Part shown: positions 7,627 to 17,502 of the stretch, piece by piece | How the letters are laid out: each line of letters opens with the position of its first letter | How positions within the stretch are numbered: the stretch's first letter is position 1 | Assembly: GCF_032814565.1 (NCBI RefSeq) | Contig: NZ_CP136521.1 | Span: 1,336,501 to 1,400,500, forward strand | Origin: Hwangdonia lutea | Lineage (GTDB): Bacteria; Bacteroidota; Bacteroidia; Flavobacteriales; Flavobacteriaceae | Direction of reading: 5' to 3' | Length of the DNA stretch: 64,000 bases | Translations under genes and position numbers: made by a program | The notes under the pieces: model-generated | The model's database searches: none | Told to the model about the DNA's origin: nothing | Seen by the model: only the letters and a program-made list of their open reading frames with translations

Positions 7627-8949
7627 ATGAAAGTATTAAAGTTTGGTGGCACATCGGTGGGATCTATTGAAAACATGATTAATGTTAAGAACATAATTAA
7701 CGATGGCCAAAAAAAAATAGTGGTTTTATCGGCCATGTCCGGCACCACGAACGAGTTGGTTGCCATCGCCAATCATATTAAAGAAAAAAACACGGACAAA
7801 GCGATTGATAGCATACACAAGCTTCAAGAAAAATATAGCCTCACTATTGATGAGCTTTTAACAAACAAATTGCTAAATAAAGAGGCCAAATTATATGCTT
7901 CAGATATTTTTAGTTTGTTAATTGACTCCACATACAAAGCGTTTGCAAACGTATTGGAAAACAAAATTTTAGCTCAAGGTGAATTGCTTTCAACCTTTAT
8001 ATTTAATAGCTATTTACAGCAAGAAGGCATTCGCTCTACACTATTACCAGCACTAGGCTTTATGCGTATTGATGCTTGTAACGAACCCGATTTACCTTAT
8101 ATCAAAACTCATTTTGAAACTGTTTTTAATTCCGCTGAAGCAGCCGATATTTATATCACCCAAGGCTTTATTTGTTTAAATGCCCAGGATGAAGTATCGA
8201 ACTTACAGCGTGGTGGCAGCGATTACACGGCAACCATTATAGGCGCTACGATTAAAGCTGAAGAAGTACAAATTTGGACCGACATTGATGGCATGCACAA
8301 CAACGACCCTAGGTATGTTGAAAACACCAAACCCATTTCGAATTTATCTTATGATGAAGCCGCGGAATTGGCCTATTTTGGCGCAAAAATATTGCATCCA
8401 CAAACGGTAACGCCCGTAAGAGCCGACCATATTCCGGTAAGCCTAAAAAACACCATGAATCCGGAAGCCCACGGCACTTTAATTTCTAGCCTAACATCGG
8501 AAAATGGCATAAAAGCCATTGCGGCCAAAGACAATATTACCGCCATAAAAATTAAATCGGGGCGCATGCTACAAGCCCATGGCTTTTTAAAGAAAGTGTT
8601 TGAGGTTTTTGAGATTTACGAAACGTCTATCGATATGATTACAACCTCTGAAGTTGCGGTATCGCTTACCATTGACGATGATAGGAATTTGGACAAAATT
8701 GTTGCTGAACTCGAGAAATTCGCATCAATCGAGGTTGACAACAATCAAAGCATAGTTTGTTTAGTCGGCCATTCGGTAGTAAACCATGAATACACATATA
8801 AGCTATTCAAAATTCTAAAAGATGTAAAAATTAGAATGATTTCTTACGGTGGAAGCAACAACAACATCTCCCTTTTGATAAATTCCAATGATAAAATTGA
8901 AACGTTAAAACGCCTTAACAAATATTTATTTGAGTTGGTAACAGTATAA
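7627..8949 (+). CDS. lysC: aspartate kinase
   Basis: 440 aa, a monofunctional-size aspartokinase. It phosphorylates aspartate in the first step towards lysine, methionine and threonine. KFGGTSVGS (4-12) is the nucleotide-binding start motif, and RGGSDYTA (195-202) plus IWTDIDGM complete the amino acid kinase core. Residues from about 300 on carry two ACT domains for feedback control (AIKIKSGRML and ISLLINSNDKI). A hairpin terminator follows directly. Confidence 0.93.
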   Translation: MKVLKFGGTSVGSIENMINVKNIINDGQKKIVVLSAMSGTTNELVAIANHIKEKNTDKAIDSIHKLQEKYSLTIDELLTNKLLNKEAKLYASDIFSLLIDSTYKAFANVLENKILAQGELLSTFIFNSYLQQEGIRSTLLPALGFMRIDACNEPDLPYIKTHFETVFNSAEAADIYITQGFICLNAQDEVSNLQRGGSDYTATIIGATIKAEEVQIWTDIDGMHNNDPRYVENTKPISNLSYDEAAELAYFGAKILHPQTVTPVRADHIPVSLKNTMNPEAHGTLISSLTSENGIKAIAAKDNITAIKIKSGRMLQAHGFLKKVFEVFEIYETSIDMITTSEVAVSLTIDDDRNLDKIVAELEKFASIEVDNNQSIVCLVGHSVVNHEYTYKLFKILKDVKIRMISYGGSNNNISLLINSNDKIETLKRLNKYLFELVTV

Positions 8950-8950
8950 A

Positions 8951-8987
8951 AAGATGCTGTTTTAAATTAATCTTAAAACAGCGTCTT
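8951..8987. terminator. bidirectional terminator between lysC and pepP
   Basis: A 15-bp stem (8951-8965 with 8973-8987, one G-U pair) around a 7-base loop, rich in A/T at the inner end. It lies between the convergent aspartate kinase and aminopeptidase P genes. Confidence 0.75.
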
Positions 8988-8994
8988 ATAAGTT

Positions 8995-10287
8995 TTACGC
9001 ATTCATTAAATCTTCAATTTCATCGGCTTCAATAGGAATGTTTCGCATTAAATTAAAAGGCTCACCATCGTCTTTAATAACCACATCGTCTTCTAATCGA
9101 ATTCCAAATCCTTCTTCCGGTATGTAAATCCCAGGCTCCACGGTAAACACCATATCGGCTTGCATCGGCTCAGTTAAAATACCGTAATCGTGCGTATCTA
9201 ATCCTATGTGATGGCTTGTACCGTGCATAAAATATTTTTTATAGGCGGGCCAATTGGGGTCTTCGTTTTGTACATCGGCCTTATCGAGCAAGCCTAAACC
9301 TAACAATTCACTGGTCATTAATTTGCCAACTTCAACGTGGTAATCTTCCCAAATAGTTCCTGGAACCAACATTTTGGTCGCTTCATTTTTAACGCGATTT
9401 ACCGCATTATAAACGGCTTTTTGCCTTTCTGAAAATGTACCGGAAACGGGAATGGTTCGCGTCATATCGCTGGAATAGTTTGCATATTCGGCGCCAACAT
9501 CCATTAAAATTAAATCGCCTGCATTACAGGGTTGATTATTTTCTATGTAATGCAGTACATTGGCATTGTTTCCGGAAGCCACAATGGGCGTATAGGCAAA
9601 TCCTCGTGAGCGATTATTTAAAAACTCATGCATAAATTCGGCTTCAATATTAAACTCATAAACGCCAGGTTTTACAAAGTTTAGTACACGACGGAATCCT
9701 TTTTCGGTAATATTACAAGCTTGTTGCATTAAATCAATTTCTATTTGATCTTTCACCGAACGGAGGCGTTGCAAAATAGGATTGCTCTTTGCTACCGCAT
9801 GCGCAGGGTATTTTTCCTTTAGCCATTTTGTAAAGCGCGCTTCTCGGGTTTCGGTTTCAACATTTGCTCGGTAATGCTCGTTCGTATTTATATAAACGGT
9901 GTCGCATTGCGTCATGATTTCAAACAGGACTTTTTCAAGGTCTTGCAACCAATAAACGGTTTTAATGCCACTAGTTTCGAAGGCTTTTTCTTTGGTTAAC
10001 TTTTCGCCTTCCCAAACGGCAATATGTTCGTTGGTTTCTTTTAAAAAGAGAATTTCCCGATGCTTTTCCTTTGGGCAATCTGGGAATAAAACCAAAATGC
10101 TTTCTTCTTGGTCGACACCACTTAAATAAAAAATATCGCGATGTTGCTCAAAAGGCAAGGTGCTGTCTGCGCCAATAGGATAGATGTCGTTAGAGTTAAA
10201 AACCGCCAAGCTATTGGGCTTCATCTGAGCGGCAAAATTTTTTCTGTTTTTTATAAAGAGGTTTGAGTTAATAGGATGATATTTCAT
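8995..10287 (-). CDS. pepP: Xaa-Pro aminopeptidase P
   Basis: 430 aa, M24B metallopeptidase releasing N-terminal residues before proline. The N-terminal domain (1-175) is the creatinase-like cap. The pita-bread catalytic domain has all five metal ligands: Asp263 (LMDVGAEY), Asp274 (SSDMTRT), His359 (HGTSHHIGLDTHD), Glu384 (VEPGIYIP) and Glu399 (RLEDDVVI). No signal peptide, so cytoplasmic. It converges with lysC across a shared terminator. Confidence 0.95.
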   Translation of the reverse strand: MKYHPINSNLFIKNRKNFAAQMKPNSLAVFNSNDIYPIGADSTLPFEQHRDIFYLSGVDQEESILVLFPDCPKEKHREILFLKETNEHIAVWEGEKLTKEKAFETSGIKTVYWLQDLEKVLFEIMTQCDTVYINTNEHYRANVETETREARFTKWLKEKYPAHAVAKSNPILQRLRSVKDQIEIDLMQQACNITEKGFRRVLNFVKPGVYEFNIEAEFMHEFLNNRSRGFAYTPIVASGNNANVLHYIENNQPCNAGDLILMDVGAEYANYSSDMTRTIPVSGTFSERQKAVYNAVNRVKNEATKMLVPGTIWEDYHVEVGKLMTSELLGLGLLDKADVQNEDPNWPAYKKYFMHGTSHHIGLDTHDYGILTEPMQADMVFTVEPGIYIPEEGFGIRLEDDVVIKDDGEPFNLMRNIPIEADEIEDLMNA

Positions 10288-10350
10288 AATACGTATTAAA
10301 TTAAGTGGATAAATGTAGTCATTCTAGGCAAATTATTGGCTGTAATTTGC

Positions 10351-10358
10351 TATATTTG
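10351..10358 (+). promoter_or_regulatory. -7 promoter element before the first metalloprotease gene
   Basis: TATATTTG matches TAnnTTTG exactly. No good -33 TTTG is seen at the usual distance. It would give a leader of about 100 bases before the start at 10463. Confidence 0.4.
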
Positions 10359-10462
10359 GTAATCTCCCCAAGTTTTATTAAAAAACTAAATAAAAATCTA
10401 TTGGCTTGATTCTTAAGTCATAAGATTTCATTTACAGCTATCTATTAACACTAAAACTTAAG

Positions 10463-12340
10463 ATGATGAAGAAATTCACTTTTTTTATGGCATTGTTATT
10501 TTGCTTAATAAATGCCGGACCATTATGGGCGCAAGCCAGCCTTAGGGAAATACCGTTACAACAGCAAGTAGAGGCATCTAATTTAATAATAGAAGGAAAA
10601 GTAATATCGCAAAAATCATTTTGGGATTTAGCAAGTAAAAATATTTACACTTCTAACACTATTGAAGTATTTAAGGTTTTTAAGGGAGAGGAAAGCATTG
10701 AATATGTTGATGTGGTTACTTTAGGTGGCGTTGTAGGTCTCACTGCACAAATCTCATCTCATAGTTTACAATTAGCTATTGGACGGCGAGGTGTTTTTAT
10801 GTTAAATCCAACAAATAAATTAGGTTATACCCAAAAAATGGCAAATAAGAGATATGAGGCATACAGCGGAATTCAAGGGTTTTACAAATACAACATGAGG
10901 GCAAATACTGCAAACAACGTATTTAATTCTTATAAAGATATAGAAAAAGGGTTTTACAATCATTTAGAAAGTTTAACAAAACAGAAAATAATTAAAGTAA
11001 AACAGAACGCTGCTGTGTCACTAAAAAGTAAAAAAAACACTTCTGGCTTAGCAGTAACAATTGCAAATATATCACCTACTTCAATAGTCGCGGGGGAAAA
11101 AGCAATTTTAACAATTACAGGCTCTGGTTTTGGCACAACAGCGGGAACCATTGGTTTTCCAAATGCAGATGATGGTGGTGCAACATTGACCAGTGAATTA
11201 TTAGCTCCAGATGATTCGCCAGCACCGATACCTATAGCATCACAAATAATAAACTGGAATGATACAACAATAGAAGTTGAAGTTCCCACTGAAGCCGGAA
11301 CAGGCCCCGTATCCGTGTTCCATAGTTCCAATGGCATGCAAGCTTCCTCTTCACAAACATTAACAGTAACTCACGCAGAATTAAATGTCGTTTCAGCCGG
11401 AACTGCATATCAAGTACAGCATGTAAATGACAACGGAAGCGGAGGTTATACATGGGAAATGTTTACAGATTTTTTTAATGATACCGAACACCCAGGTGCA
11501 AAAGCAGCTTTTGAATCGGCTTTAGATAGTTGGAGATGTGAAACCAAGGTGAACTGGACTGTAAGTGGAGTTGCTACCACCGTAGATGTTATTGGTGTTG
11601 ATGGCGATATACCGCCAGACGGCAGGCTTGATGCCGATGGAACCAATGTGGTTAGATTTGACAACGGAAGTGAGTTAGAAGCTGGAGTGCTAGGACGTTG
11701 TACGTCTTGGTATTCAGGCTGTTCAACAGGAGGAACACCTAATGCTAATTGGTTTGTAAGCGAAATAGATGTTGTTTTTGACGATGCAACCGATTGGTAT
11801 TTTGGTAGTGGTTTTCCCAGCTTTTCTCAATATGATTTCCATAGTGTAGCACTACACGAATTAGGACATGCGCATCAATTAGGGCATGTTATAGATGATT
11901 CACCTCAACTAGATAATAGTAATGATGTCATGATTTATGCACTGCAAAATAGTGAGCAACAAAGAGTTTTAAGTACTGAGAATATAGCAGGAGGTAATAG
12001 TGTACACGACAGAAGTACAACAATAGTGCCTTGTGGAGGAACGTCTGTAATGTCAGATTCTACTATTTGTAATTTAAGCGTTGAAGAAGATGAACTAAAC
12101 AATGCCATAACCCTATACCCCAACCCAGCAAAAAATCAATTTCATATATATAAAGCGTCATTTATAAATTTAGAAAAAGCTGTAATTTATGATATTAGCG
12201 GTCGATTGATTTCAGAACACGACCTGTCAAATCCGTCAAACACAAAAACCATTAAAATGCAAAATGCATCAAAAGGTATTTATTTTGTAAATATTCATTC
12301 TGATTTTGCGATGATTACAAAAAAAATGGTATTAGATTAA
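10463..12340 (+). CDS. secreted metzincin-like metalloprotease with TIG domain and T9SS sorting tail (copy 1)
   Basis: 625 aa. A signal peptide ending near WAQA (residue 25) is followed by a ~170-residue N-terminal domain (IIEGKVISQKSFW). An IPT/TIG immunoglobulin-like domain spans about 203-300 (ISPTSIVAGEKAILTITGSGFG). The matrixin-like catalytic domain has HELGHAHQLGH at 465-475 and a likely Met-turn (DVMIYA). The C-terminal ~80 residues (YPNPAKNQF, VIYDISGRLI, GIYFVNI) are a type A sorting domain for type IX secretion. The zinc motif is atypical: the Gly of HExxHxxGxxH is Gln. Tandem paralog of the next gene. Substrate unknown. Confidence 0.85.
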   Translation: MMKKFTFFMALLFCLINAGPLWAQASLREIPLQQQVEASNLIIEGKVISQKSFWDLASKNIYTSNTIEVFKVFKGEESIEYVDVVTLGGVVGLTAQISSHSLQLAIGRRGVFMLNPTNKLGYTQKMANKRYEAYSGIQGFYKYNMRANTANNVFNSYKDIEKGFYNHLESLTKQKIIKVKQNAAVSLKSKKNTSGLAVTIANISPTSIVAGEKAILTITGSGFGTTAGTIGFPNADDGGATLTSELLAPDDSPAPIPIASQIINWNDTTIEVEVPTEAGTGPVSVFHSSNGMQASSSQTLTVTHAELNVVSAGTAYQVQHVNDNGSGGYTWEMFTDFFNDTEHPGAKAAFESALDSWRCETKVNWTVSGVATTVDVIGVDGDIPPDGRLDADGTNVVRFDNGSELEAGVLGRCTSWYSGCSTGGTPNANWFVSEIDVVFDDATDWYFGSGFPSFSQYDFHSVALHELGHAHQLGHVIDDSPQLDNSNDVMIYALQNSEQQRVLSTENIAGGNSVHDRSTTIVPCGGTSVMSDSTICNLSVEEDELNNAITLYPNPAKNQFHIYKASFINLEKAVIYDISGRLISEHDLSNPSNTKTIKMQNASKGIYFVNIHSDFAMITKKMVLD

Positions 12341-12365
12341 AAACAACTCATCATTTTGAAGAATT

Positions 12366-12399
12366 AACAAAAAAACTAGCATATACTAGTTTTTTTGTT
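12366..12399 (+). terminator. rho-independent terminator after protease copy 1
   Basis: Perfect 14-bp stem (12366-12379 with 12386-12399), 6-base loop and a T-rich right arm. It separates the two paralogous protease genes, so they are likely transcribed separately. Confidence 0.8.
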
Positions 12400-12423
12400 A
12401 TTTTTGATAAAAAAATTTAATAA

Positions 12424-14202
12424 ATGATGAATAAAACTACGCTAATAAGCATTGTTTTTACAATGCTTTTTTTTCTATCCTACACACCTAAACTACAAGC
12501 TCAAGGAGCTTTAATCGAAATGCCCTTAAATGATCAAATCGAAAACACCCAATTAATTATAGAAGGTAAGGTTATAGCTCAAAAATCATTTTGGAACACC
12601 GACTATACAAATATCTACACAAGCAACACAATTGAAGTGTACAAAGTGTTTAAAGGAGATTCGCCTATTCAAATCGAATTAATTACCAAAGGTGGCTGGG
12701 TAGGAGATATGGGAGAAACCGTAACACCTAGTTTGCAGGTAAAACCAGGAGAAACAGGCGTGTTTTTTCTGTATGATTCTAAAACGCAACTTGCAAACAA
12801 CAATACCGCATTAAAAAAATACAACCCATATAGCGGAGCACAAGCATTTTACAAATACAATACACAATTAAATACGGTAAATAATGTTTTTAAATCGTTT
12901 AAAGGGATTGAGGATAATTTTTACACCTCCATTACCTCAAAAACCAAAGCCAATTATAAAGAATTAGCAAATAAAAGTTTCAAACCTAAAACAAGCTCGA
13001 CAAGTAAAACCCAAGGGCCTTCCATTGAAATTACCGGTGTATCCCCTTCAACCATTACAGCAGGAACATATTCCGTTTTAACAATTACAGGAAACGATTT
13101 TGGCGCAACTATGGGTAAAGTTTATTTTCAAGATGCCAATTCAGTTTCTGGTCAAATTACTGCATTAGATACTCAAATAGTAAGCTGGACGAATACAGAA
13201 ATTCAAGTACAAGTCCCTGGTGATGCTGGTACAGGTTCCATTCAAGTAGAAGACGCCGAACCAACACCAAATAAATCCAACTTTAGTGGACTAGCATATA
13301 TTACGGTACCATATGCCCAAATAACAATTTTAAGTGGAGGTTTTGAATATCAAACACAACATGTAGACACTAATGGCTCTGGAGGCTATACTTGGCAAAT
13401 GTTTACTGATTTTGATGCTAATACCGCAGCAAAAGAATCCTTTTTAAGAGCCTTTGATACTTGGAGATGCGAAACAGGTGTAAACTGGGATATTGGAGCA
13501 ACAACTATGATAAACTCCCAACAAAGGGATGGCACTAATATTATACGATTTGATGTAGGAAACGAACTTGAAGCCAGTACTTTAGGTGTTTGTTATACCT
13601 ATCCATCAACCTGTTCGAGTACTGGGACCACTTATGTGATAGTAGATGAATTGGATATTGTGTTTAACGATGATACAAATTGGGAGTACGGAACAAAACC
13701 AGCCGTGAGCCCAAAAACAGATTTCGAATCTGTAGCTGTGCATGAATTAGGTCACGGGCATCAATTGGGCCACGTTATAAATTCAAATGCCATCATGCAC
13801 CGTTCAATAGGTGCTGGTCAAAACAATAGAACATTAAGTTTTGACGATATTGCTGGCGGTAGCGATGTACAACTCAGAAGCGTTTCCATTGATGCAGGTT
13901 GTAGCAGCACCTTAATGACCAACCACTCTTGCTCATTGAGCGTTGAGGAAGATGAGCTTAACAATGCTATTAGCTTTTACCCCAACCCAGCAAAAGATCA
14001 ATTTTATATTAATAATGCGTCGTATGTTAATTTGCAAAAAGCCGTTATTTATGATATTAGCGGTCGATTGATTTCAGAACATGATTTATCAAATCAGTCA
14101 AACACAAAAACCATTAAAATGCAAAACGCATCAAAAGGTGTTTATTTTGTAAATATTCATTCTGATTTGGCAGTGATTACAAAAAAGATAGTGATAGATT
14201 AA
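12424..14202 (+). CDS. secreted metzincin-like metalloprotease with TIG domain and T9SS sorting tail (copy 2)
   Basis: 592 aa, same architecture as the preceding gene: signal peptide (cleavage near LQAQG), N-terminal domain with IIEGKVIAQKSFW, TIG domain (ITGVSPSTITAGTYSVLTI), catalytic domain with HELGHGHQLGH (440-450) and Met-turn candidate NAIMHRS, then a type A sorting domain almost identical to copy 1 (YPNPAKDQF, YDISGRLISEHDLSN). The shared HQ in the zinc motif shows that the Gly-to-Gln change is ancestral to the pair. It probably acts outside the cell or on the cell surface. Confidence 0.85.
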   Translation: MMNKTTLISIVFTMLFFLSYTPKLQAQGALIEMPLNDQIENTQLIIEGKVIAQKSFWNTDYTNIYTSNTIEVYKVFKGDSPIQIELITKGGWVGDMGETVTPSLQVKPGETGVFFLYDSKTQLANNNTALKKYNPYSGAQAFYKYNTQLNTVNNVFKSFKGIEDNFYTSITSKTKANYKELANKSFKPKTSSTSKTQGPSIEITGVSPSTITAGTYSVLTITGNDFGATMGKVYFQDANSVSGQITALDTQIVSWTNTEIQVQVPGDAGTGSIQVEDAEPTPNKSNFSGLAYITVPYAQITILSGGFEYQTQHVDTNGSGGYTWQMFTDFDANTAAKESFLRAFDTWRCETGVNWDIGATTMINSQQRDGTNIIRFDVGNELEASTLGVCYTYPSTCSSTGTTYVIVDELDIVFNDDTNWEYGTKPAVSPKTDFESVAVHELGHGHQLGHVINSNAIMHRSIGAGQNNRTLSFDDIAGGSDVQLRSVSIDAGCSSTLMTNHSCSLSVEEDELNNAISFYPNPAKDQFYINNASYVNLQKAVIYDISGRLISEHDLSNQSNTKTIKMQNASKGVYFVNIHSDLAVITKKIVID

Positions 14203-14222
14203 ATAAGCTTATAAAATAAGTG

Positions 14223-14258
14223 AAAGCCTGTGAAGTTACATTTACAGGCTTTTTTTTA
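14223..14258 (+). terminator. rho-independent terminator after protease copy 2
   Basis: AAAGCCTGT (14223-14231) pairs with ACAGGCTTT (14244-14252), and a run of T follows. Confidence 0.8.
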
Positions 14259-14290
14259 TTTCAACACATCAGAAGTTTTTAATTGAATGT

Positions 14291-14471
14291 ACCTGTTGTG
14301 CATTTTGAATGGAAAAAATATCAATATGTCAATTCGAGTGATTTTGAGGCACGAAAAATTGTATCGAGAATCAATTTCAAGTTAAAATTCTTATTCTCGA
14401 TACAATTTTTACTCATTCCAATCGTAAAATTCACTCGAATTGACAGAATTTTTTCAAAATGCACAACAGGT
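14291..14471. repeat. 181-bp imperfect palindrome (MITE-like)
   Basis: The outer ends ACCTGTTGTGCATTTTGAA and TTCAAAATGCACAACAGGT are perfect 19-base inverted repeats. Further paired blocks lie inside: GTCAATTCGAGTGA with TCACTCGAATTGAC, and ATTGTATCGAGAAT with ATTCTCGATACAAT. The whole segment can fold into one long hairpin. It sits between a terminated gene and the propeller gene. A 70-codon open frame runs through it, but it is only a by-product of the repeat. Confidence 0.85.
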
Positions 14472-14549
14472 TTGAATGTAAATAAAAACGGTTAAATTTT
14501 GTCACAACATTTAGATTAGTTAATTTTCATAATCATAAAACCTTTCAAC

Positions 14550-17393
14550 ATGCGCTTTTCACAAAAACTTATTATTTGCTTTATTTTATGCTTCTGTTTT
14601 GGCTTTAGTCAACAGCCTTCAACACCATCAAAAGCTTTAGAAAAAGCCAATCAACAAAAGCAAGCCTCAACTCAAAATTCATTGGTTAAAAATGTGCATT
14701 TTGAAAATATTGGACCAACCATTATGAGTGGCAGGGTTGTGGATTTAGATGTAAACCCCGAAAACCCAACAGAGTTTTATGTAGGCTACGCTTCAGGCGG
14801 TGTATGGCATACAACCAATAACGGCTCTACCTTTGAGCCTATTTTAGATACGTCAAACACTCAAAATGTTGGCGATATTGCCGTAGATTGGAAAACCAAA
14901 ACCATATGGGTTGGCACCGGAGAAAATAACGCATCGCGCTCCAGTTATGCGGGAATTGGTATTTTAAAATCTACCGATAACGGTAAAACCTGGACGAATG
15001 TTGGACTTCCAGACTCGCATCACATTGGCAGGATTCTTATCAATCCCAATAATACCAACGAGGTAGTTGTTGGTGTAACGGGCCACTTATATTCGCCAAA
15101 TAAGGAGCGTGGAATTTACAAAACCACCGATGGCGGTAAAACTTGGCAACAAAAACTTTTCGTTGACGATGAAAGCGGTATTATTGATGTGCAGCACGCT
15201 CCAAACAACTATAATGTCATGTTTGCTTCATCGTGGACAAAAGATAGAAAAGCGTGGAATTTTAATGGAAGTGGCAACCAATCGGCCATATATAAAAGTA
15301 CCGACGCGGGCAATACTTGGGTTAAAATTACAACTTCAGAAAGTGGATTCCCTACAGGCCATGGCGTTGGTAGGATTGGTTTGGCTGTGTATAACGAAAA
15401 CATTGTCTATGCCTTGCACGACAGCCAATTTAGAAGAACTTCAGAAAGTGAAACAGACAAAAAAAACGGTTTGACCAAAGAAGATTTTAAAACCATGTCC
15501 GTTTCAGCATTCTTAAATATTGAAGACAAAAAGCTCAATGAGTTTCTAAAAACCAATGGATTTCAAGAAAAATACCGTGCCAAAAATGTAAAACAACTGG
15601 TAAGAAGCGGTAGCGTTAAGCCTATTGATTTAGCTAAATATCTTGAAGATGCCAATTCACTCCTTTTCGATACCCCAGTTATTGGCGCCGAGGTTTACAA
15701 AAGTACTGATGGCGGAAAAACATGGCAAAAAACACACGACAATTATATAGACGATTTGTATTATAGTTACGGGTATTATTTTGGAGAAATACGGGTAGAT
15801 CCACAAGACAAAGACGGTATTTATATCATGGGTGTGCCTATTTTAAAATCTAAGGATGGCGGCAAAACATTTACATCTATTAACAAAGAAAACGTGCATG
15901 TAGATCATCAAGCACTTTGGGTAAACCCTAACAAACAGGGGCATTTGATTGATGGAAACGATGGTGGATTAAATATAAGCTACGATGATGGCGAAAGTTG
16001 GGAGAAACTAAATGTAACCTCCGTGGGGCAATTTTATGCCATAAATATCGACTACGAAACGCCATACAATGTATACGGCGGATTGCAAGATAATGGCGTT
16101 TGGGTTGGTGCTCACAATGCCAAAATGGATAAAAAATGGCAGCAAGAAGGCAAACATCCGTGGCAAAGGCTAATGGGCGGCGATGGTATGCACATTCAAA
16201 TTGATAACAGAAAATCGAATGTGGTTTACACAGGTTATCAATTCGGGAACTATTTTAGAATCAACAGAAAAACAGGCGAACAAAAATATATTCAACCAAA
16301 GCATAAGTTAGGCGAAAAACCATATCGTTTTAATTGGCAAACCCCTATTTTATTATCGTCCCACAATCAAGATATTTTGTATTTGGGTGGCAATAAACTC
16401 ATGCGTTCCATGAATCAAGGGAATGATTGGACAGCCATTAGTAACGATTTGACCAATGGCGGAAAACCTGGTAATGTTGCCTATGGCACATTAACAAGTA
16501 TTAGCGAATCGCCGTTTCAATTCGGTTTGATTTACGCCGGAAGCGACGACGGCTTAATTCATATCACTAAAAACGGTGGCGGAAGTTGGGAGAATATTTC
16601 AAGCAATTTACCCAAAGATTTATGGGTGTCGCGCGTGATAGCATCGCAGCACAAAAAAGAGCGTGTTTACGCCACTTTAAACGGCTACCGTTGGGACGAT
16701 TTTTCGGTGTATGCTTACAGTAGCGATGATTATGGAAAAACATGGAAAGACATCGGGGCAAACATTCCGCTTTCGCCAGTTAATGTGATTAAAGAAGACC
16801 CAAAAAACGAGCATATTTTATATTTAGGCACCGACAATGGGGCTTACGTAAGTTTTAATAACGGTGGAAATTGGGAAGCTTTTAGCAACGGATTGCCAGC
16901 AGTTGCGGTTCACGATATTGTGCTACAACCCGATGCCAACGATTTGCTTTTAGGCACTCACGGAAGAGGCATTTACAAAACCAATGTGGCACATTTTCAA
17001 ACTATGAACGCATCAAAAATGAATCAATCTATCGTGCTTTTTGATGCTGAAGATATTAAACATTCTATGCGTTGGGGAAGCGCTTATAGTGCATGGTCTG
17101 AAGTTTATGAGCCTTCAATGGATATTAAATTTTACAGCAAAAACAATGGCGTACAAACCATTAAAATTTTATCTGAAAACCAGTCAGAATTACACCAAAT
17201 AATTGAAAAAGCAGTTAAAGGTTTTAATACTGTAGCGTACGATTTAACCATTTCTGAAAAAGCTAAAAAAATACTAATGAAAGAAAATACAAGTATAAAA
17301 ATAAACAAAGCTGAAAATGGAAAATATTATTTACCAAAGGGGAAATACGGTGTTCAAATTGGGTCTGAAAAAACTATGATTACTATAAAATAG
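14550..17393 (+). CDS. secreted BNR/Asp-box beta-propeller protein (sortilin/VPS10-like)
   Basis: 947 aa with a signal peptide ending near FGFSQ (residue 20). Many Asp-box motifs of the S-x-D-x-G-x-T-W type recur: KSTDNGKTW, KTTDGGKTW, KSTDAGNTW, KSTDGGKTW, KSKDGGKTF, SYDDGESW and SSDDYGKTW, indicating one or two beta-propellers resembling the ten-bladed VPS10/sortilin fold. The last ~110 residues form a separate beta-rich domain without a recognisable T9SS tail. Catalytic residues of sialidases are not evident, so a binding or scaffold role is as likely as hydrolysis. Confidence 0.85.
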   Translation: MRFSQKLIICFILCFCFGFSQQPSTPSKALEKANQQKQASTQNSLVKNVHFENIGPTIMSGRVVDLDVNPENPTEFYVGYASGGVWHTTNNGSTFEPILDTSNTQNVGDIAVDWKTKTIWVGTGENNASRSSYAGIGILKSTDNGKTWTNVGLPDSHHIGRILINPNNTNEVVVGVTGHLYSPNKERGIYKTTDGGKTWQQKLFVDDESGIIDVQHAPNNYNVMFASSWTKDRKAWNFNGSGNQSAIYKSTDAGNTWVKITTSESGFPTGHGVGRIGLAVYNENIVYALHDSQFRRTSESETDKKNGLTKEDFKTMSVSAFLNIEDKKLNEFLKTNGFQEKYRAKNVKQLVRSGSVKPIDLAKYLEDANSLLFDTPVIGAEVYKSTDGGKTWQKTHDNYIDDLYYSYGYYFGEIRVDPQDKDGIYIMGVPILKSKDGGKTFTSINKENVHVDHQALWVNPNKQGHLIDGNDGGLNISYDDGESWEKLNVTSVGQFYAINIDYETPYNVYGGLQDNGVWVGAHNAKMDKKWQQEGKHPWQRLMGGDGMHIQIDNRKSNVVYTGYQFGNYFRINRKTGEQKYIQPKHKLGEKPYRFNWQTPILLSSHNQDILYLGGNKLMRSMNQGNDWTAISNDLTNGGKPGNVAYGTLTSISESPFQFGLIYAGSDDGLIHITKNGGGSWENISSNLPKDLWVSRVIASQHKKERVYATLNGYRWDDFSVYAYSSDDYGKTWKDIGANIPLSPVNVIKEDPKNEHILYLGTDNGAYVSFNNGGNWEAFSNGLPAVAVHDIVLQPDANDLLLGTHGRGIYKTNVAHFQTMNASKMNQSIVLFDAEDIKHSMRWGSAYSAWSEVYEPSMDIKFYSKNNGVQTIKILSENQSELHQIIEKAVKGFNTVAYDLTISEKAKKILMKENTSIKINKAENGKYYLPKGKYGVQIGSEKTMITIK

Positions 17394-17443
17394 AGCGATG
17401 CAGATTAAAACCATTCTAAATAGCAAAAACATGACAATTGTTA

Positions 17444-17475
17444 TTTGTCTATAACTCCATCCATAACTACCTTTG
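17444..17475 (+). promoter_or_regulatory. promoter of the sdhCAB operon
   Basis: TTTG at 17444-17447 and TACCTTTG at 17468-17475 are separated by 20 bases, an exact match to the Bacteroidota -33/-7 pair. The sdhC ATG lies 27 bases downstream of the -7 box. Confidence 0.75.
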
Positions 17476-17502
17476 TAAAACTATAAACTAACTTTAAAAA
17501 TA

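Noticed and set aside
14283-14495. 70-codon open frame on the plus strand
   Set aside because: It runs straight through the 181-bp palindrome; the reading frame is a by-product of the inverted repeat, with no other protein features.
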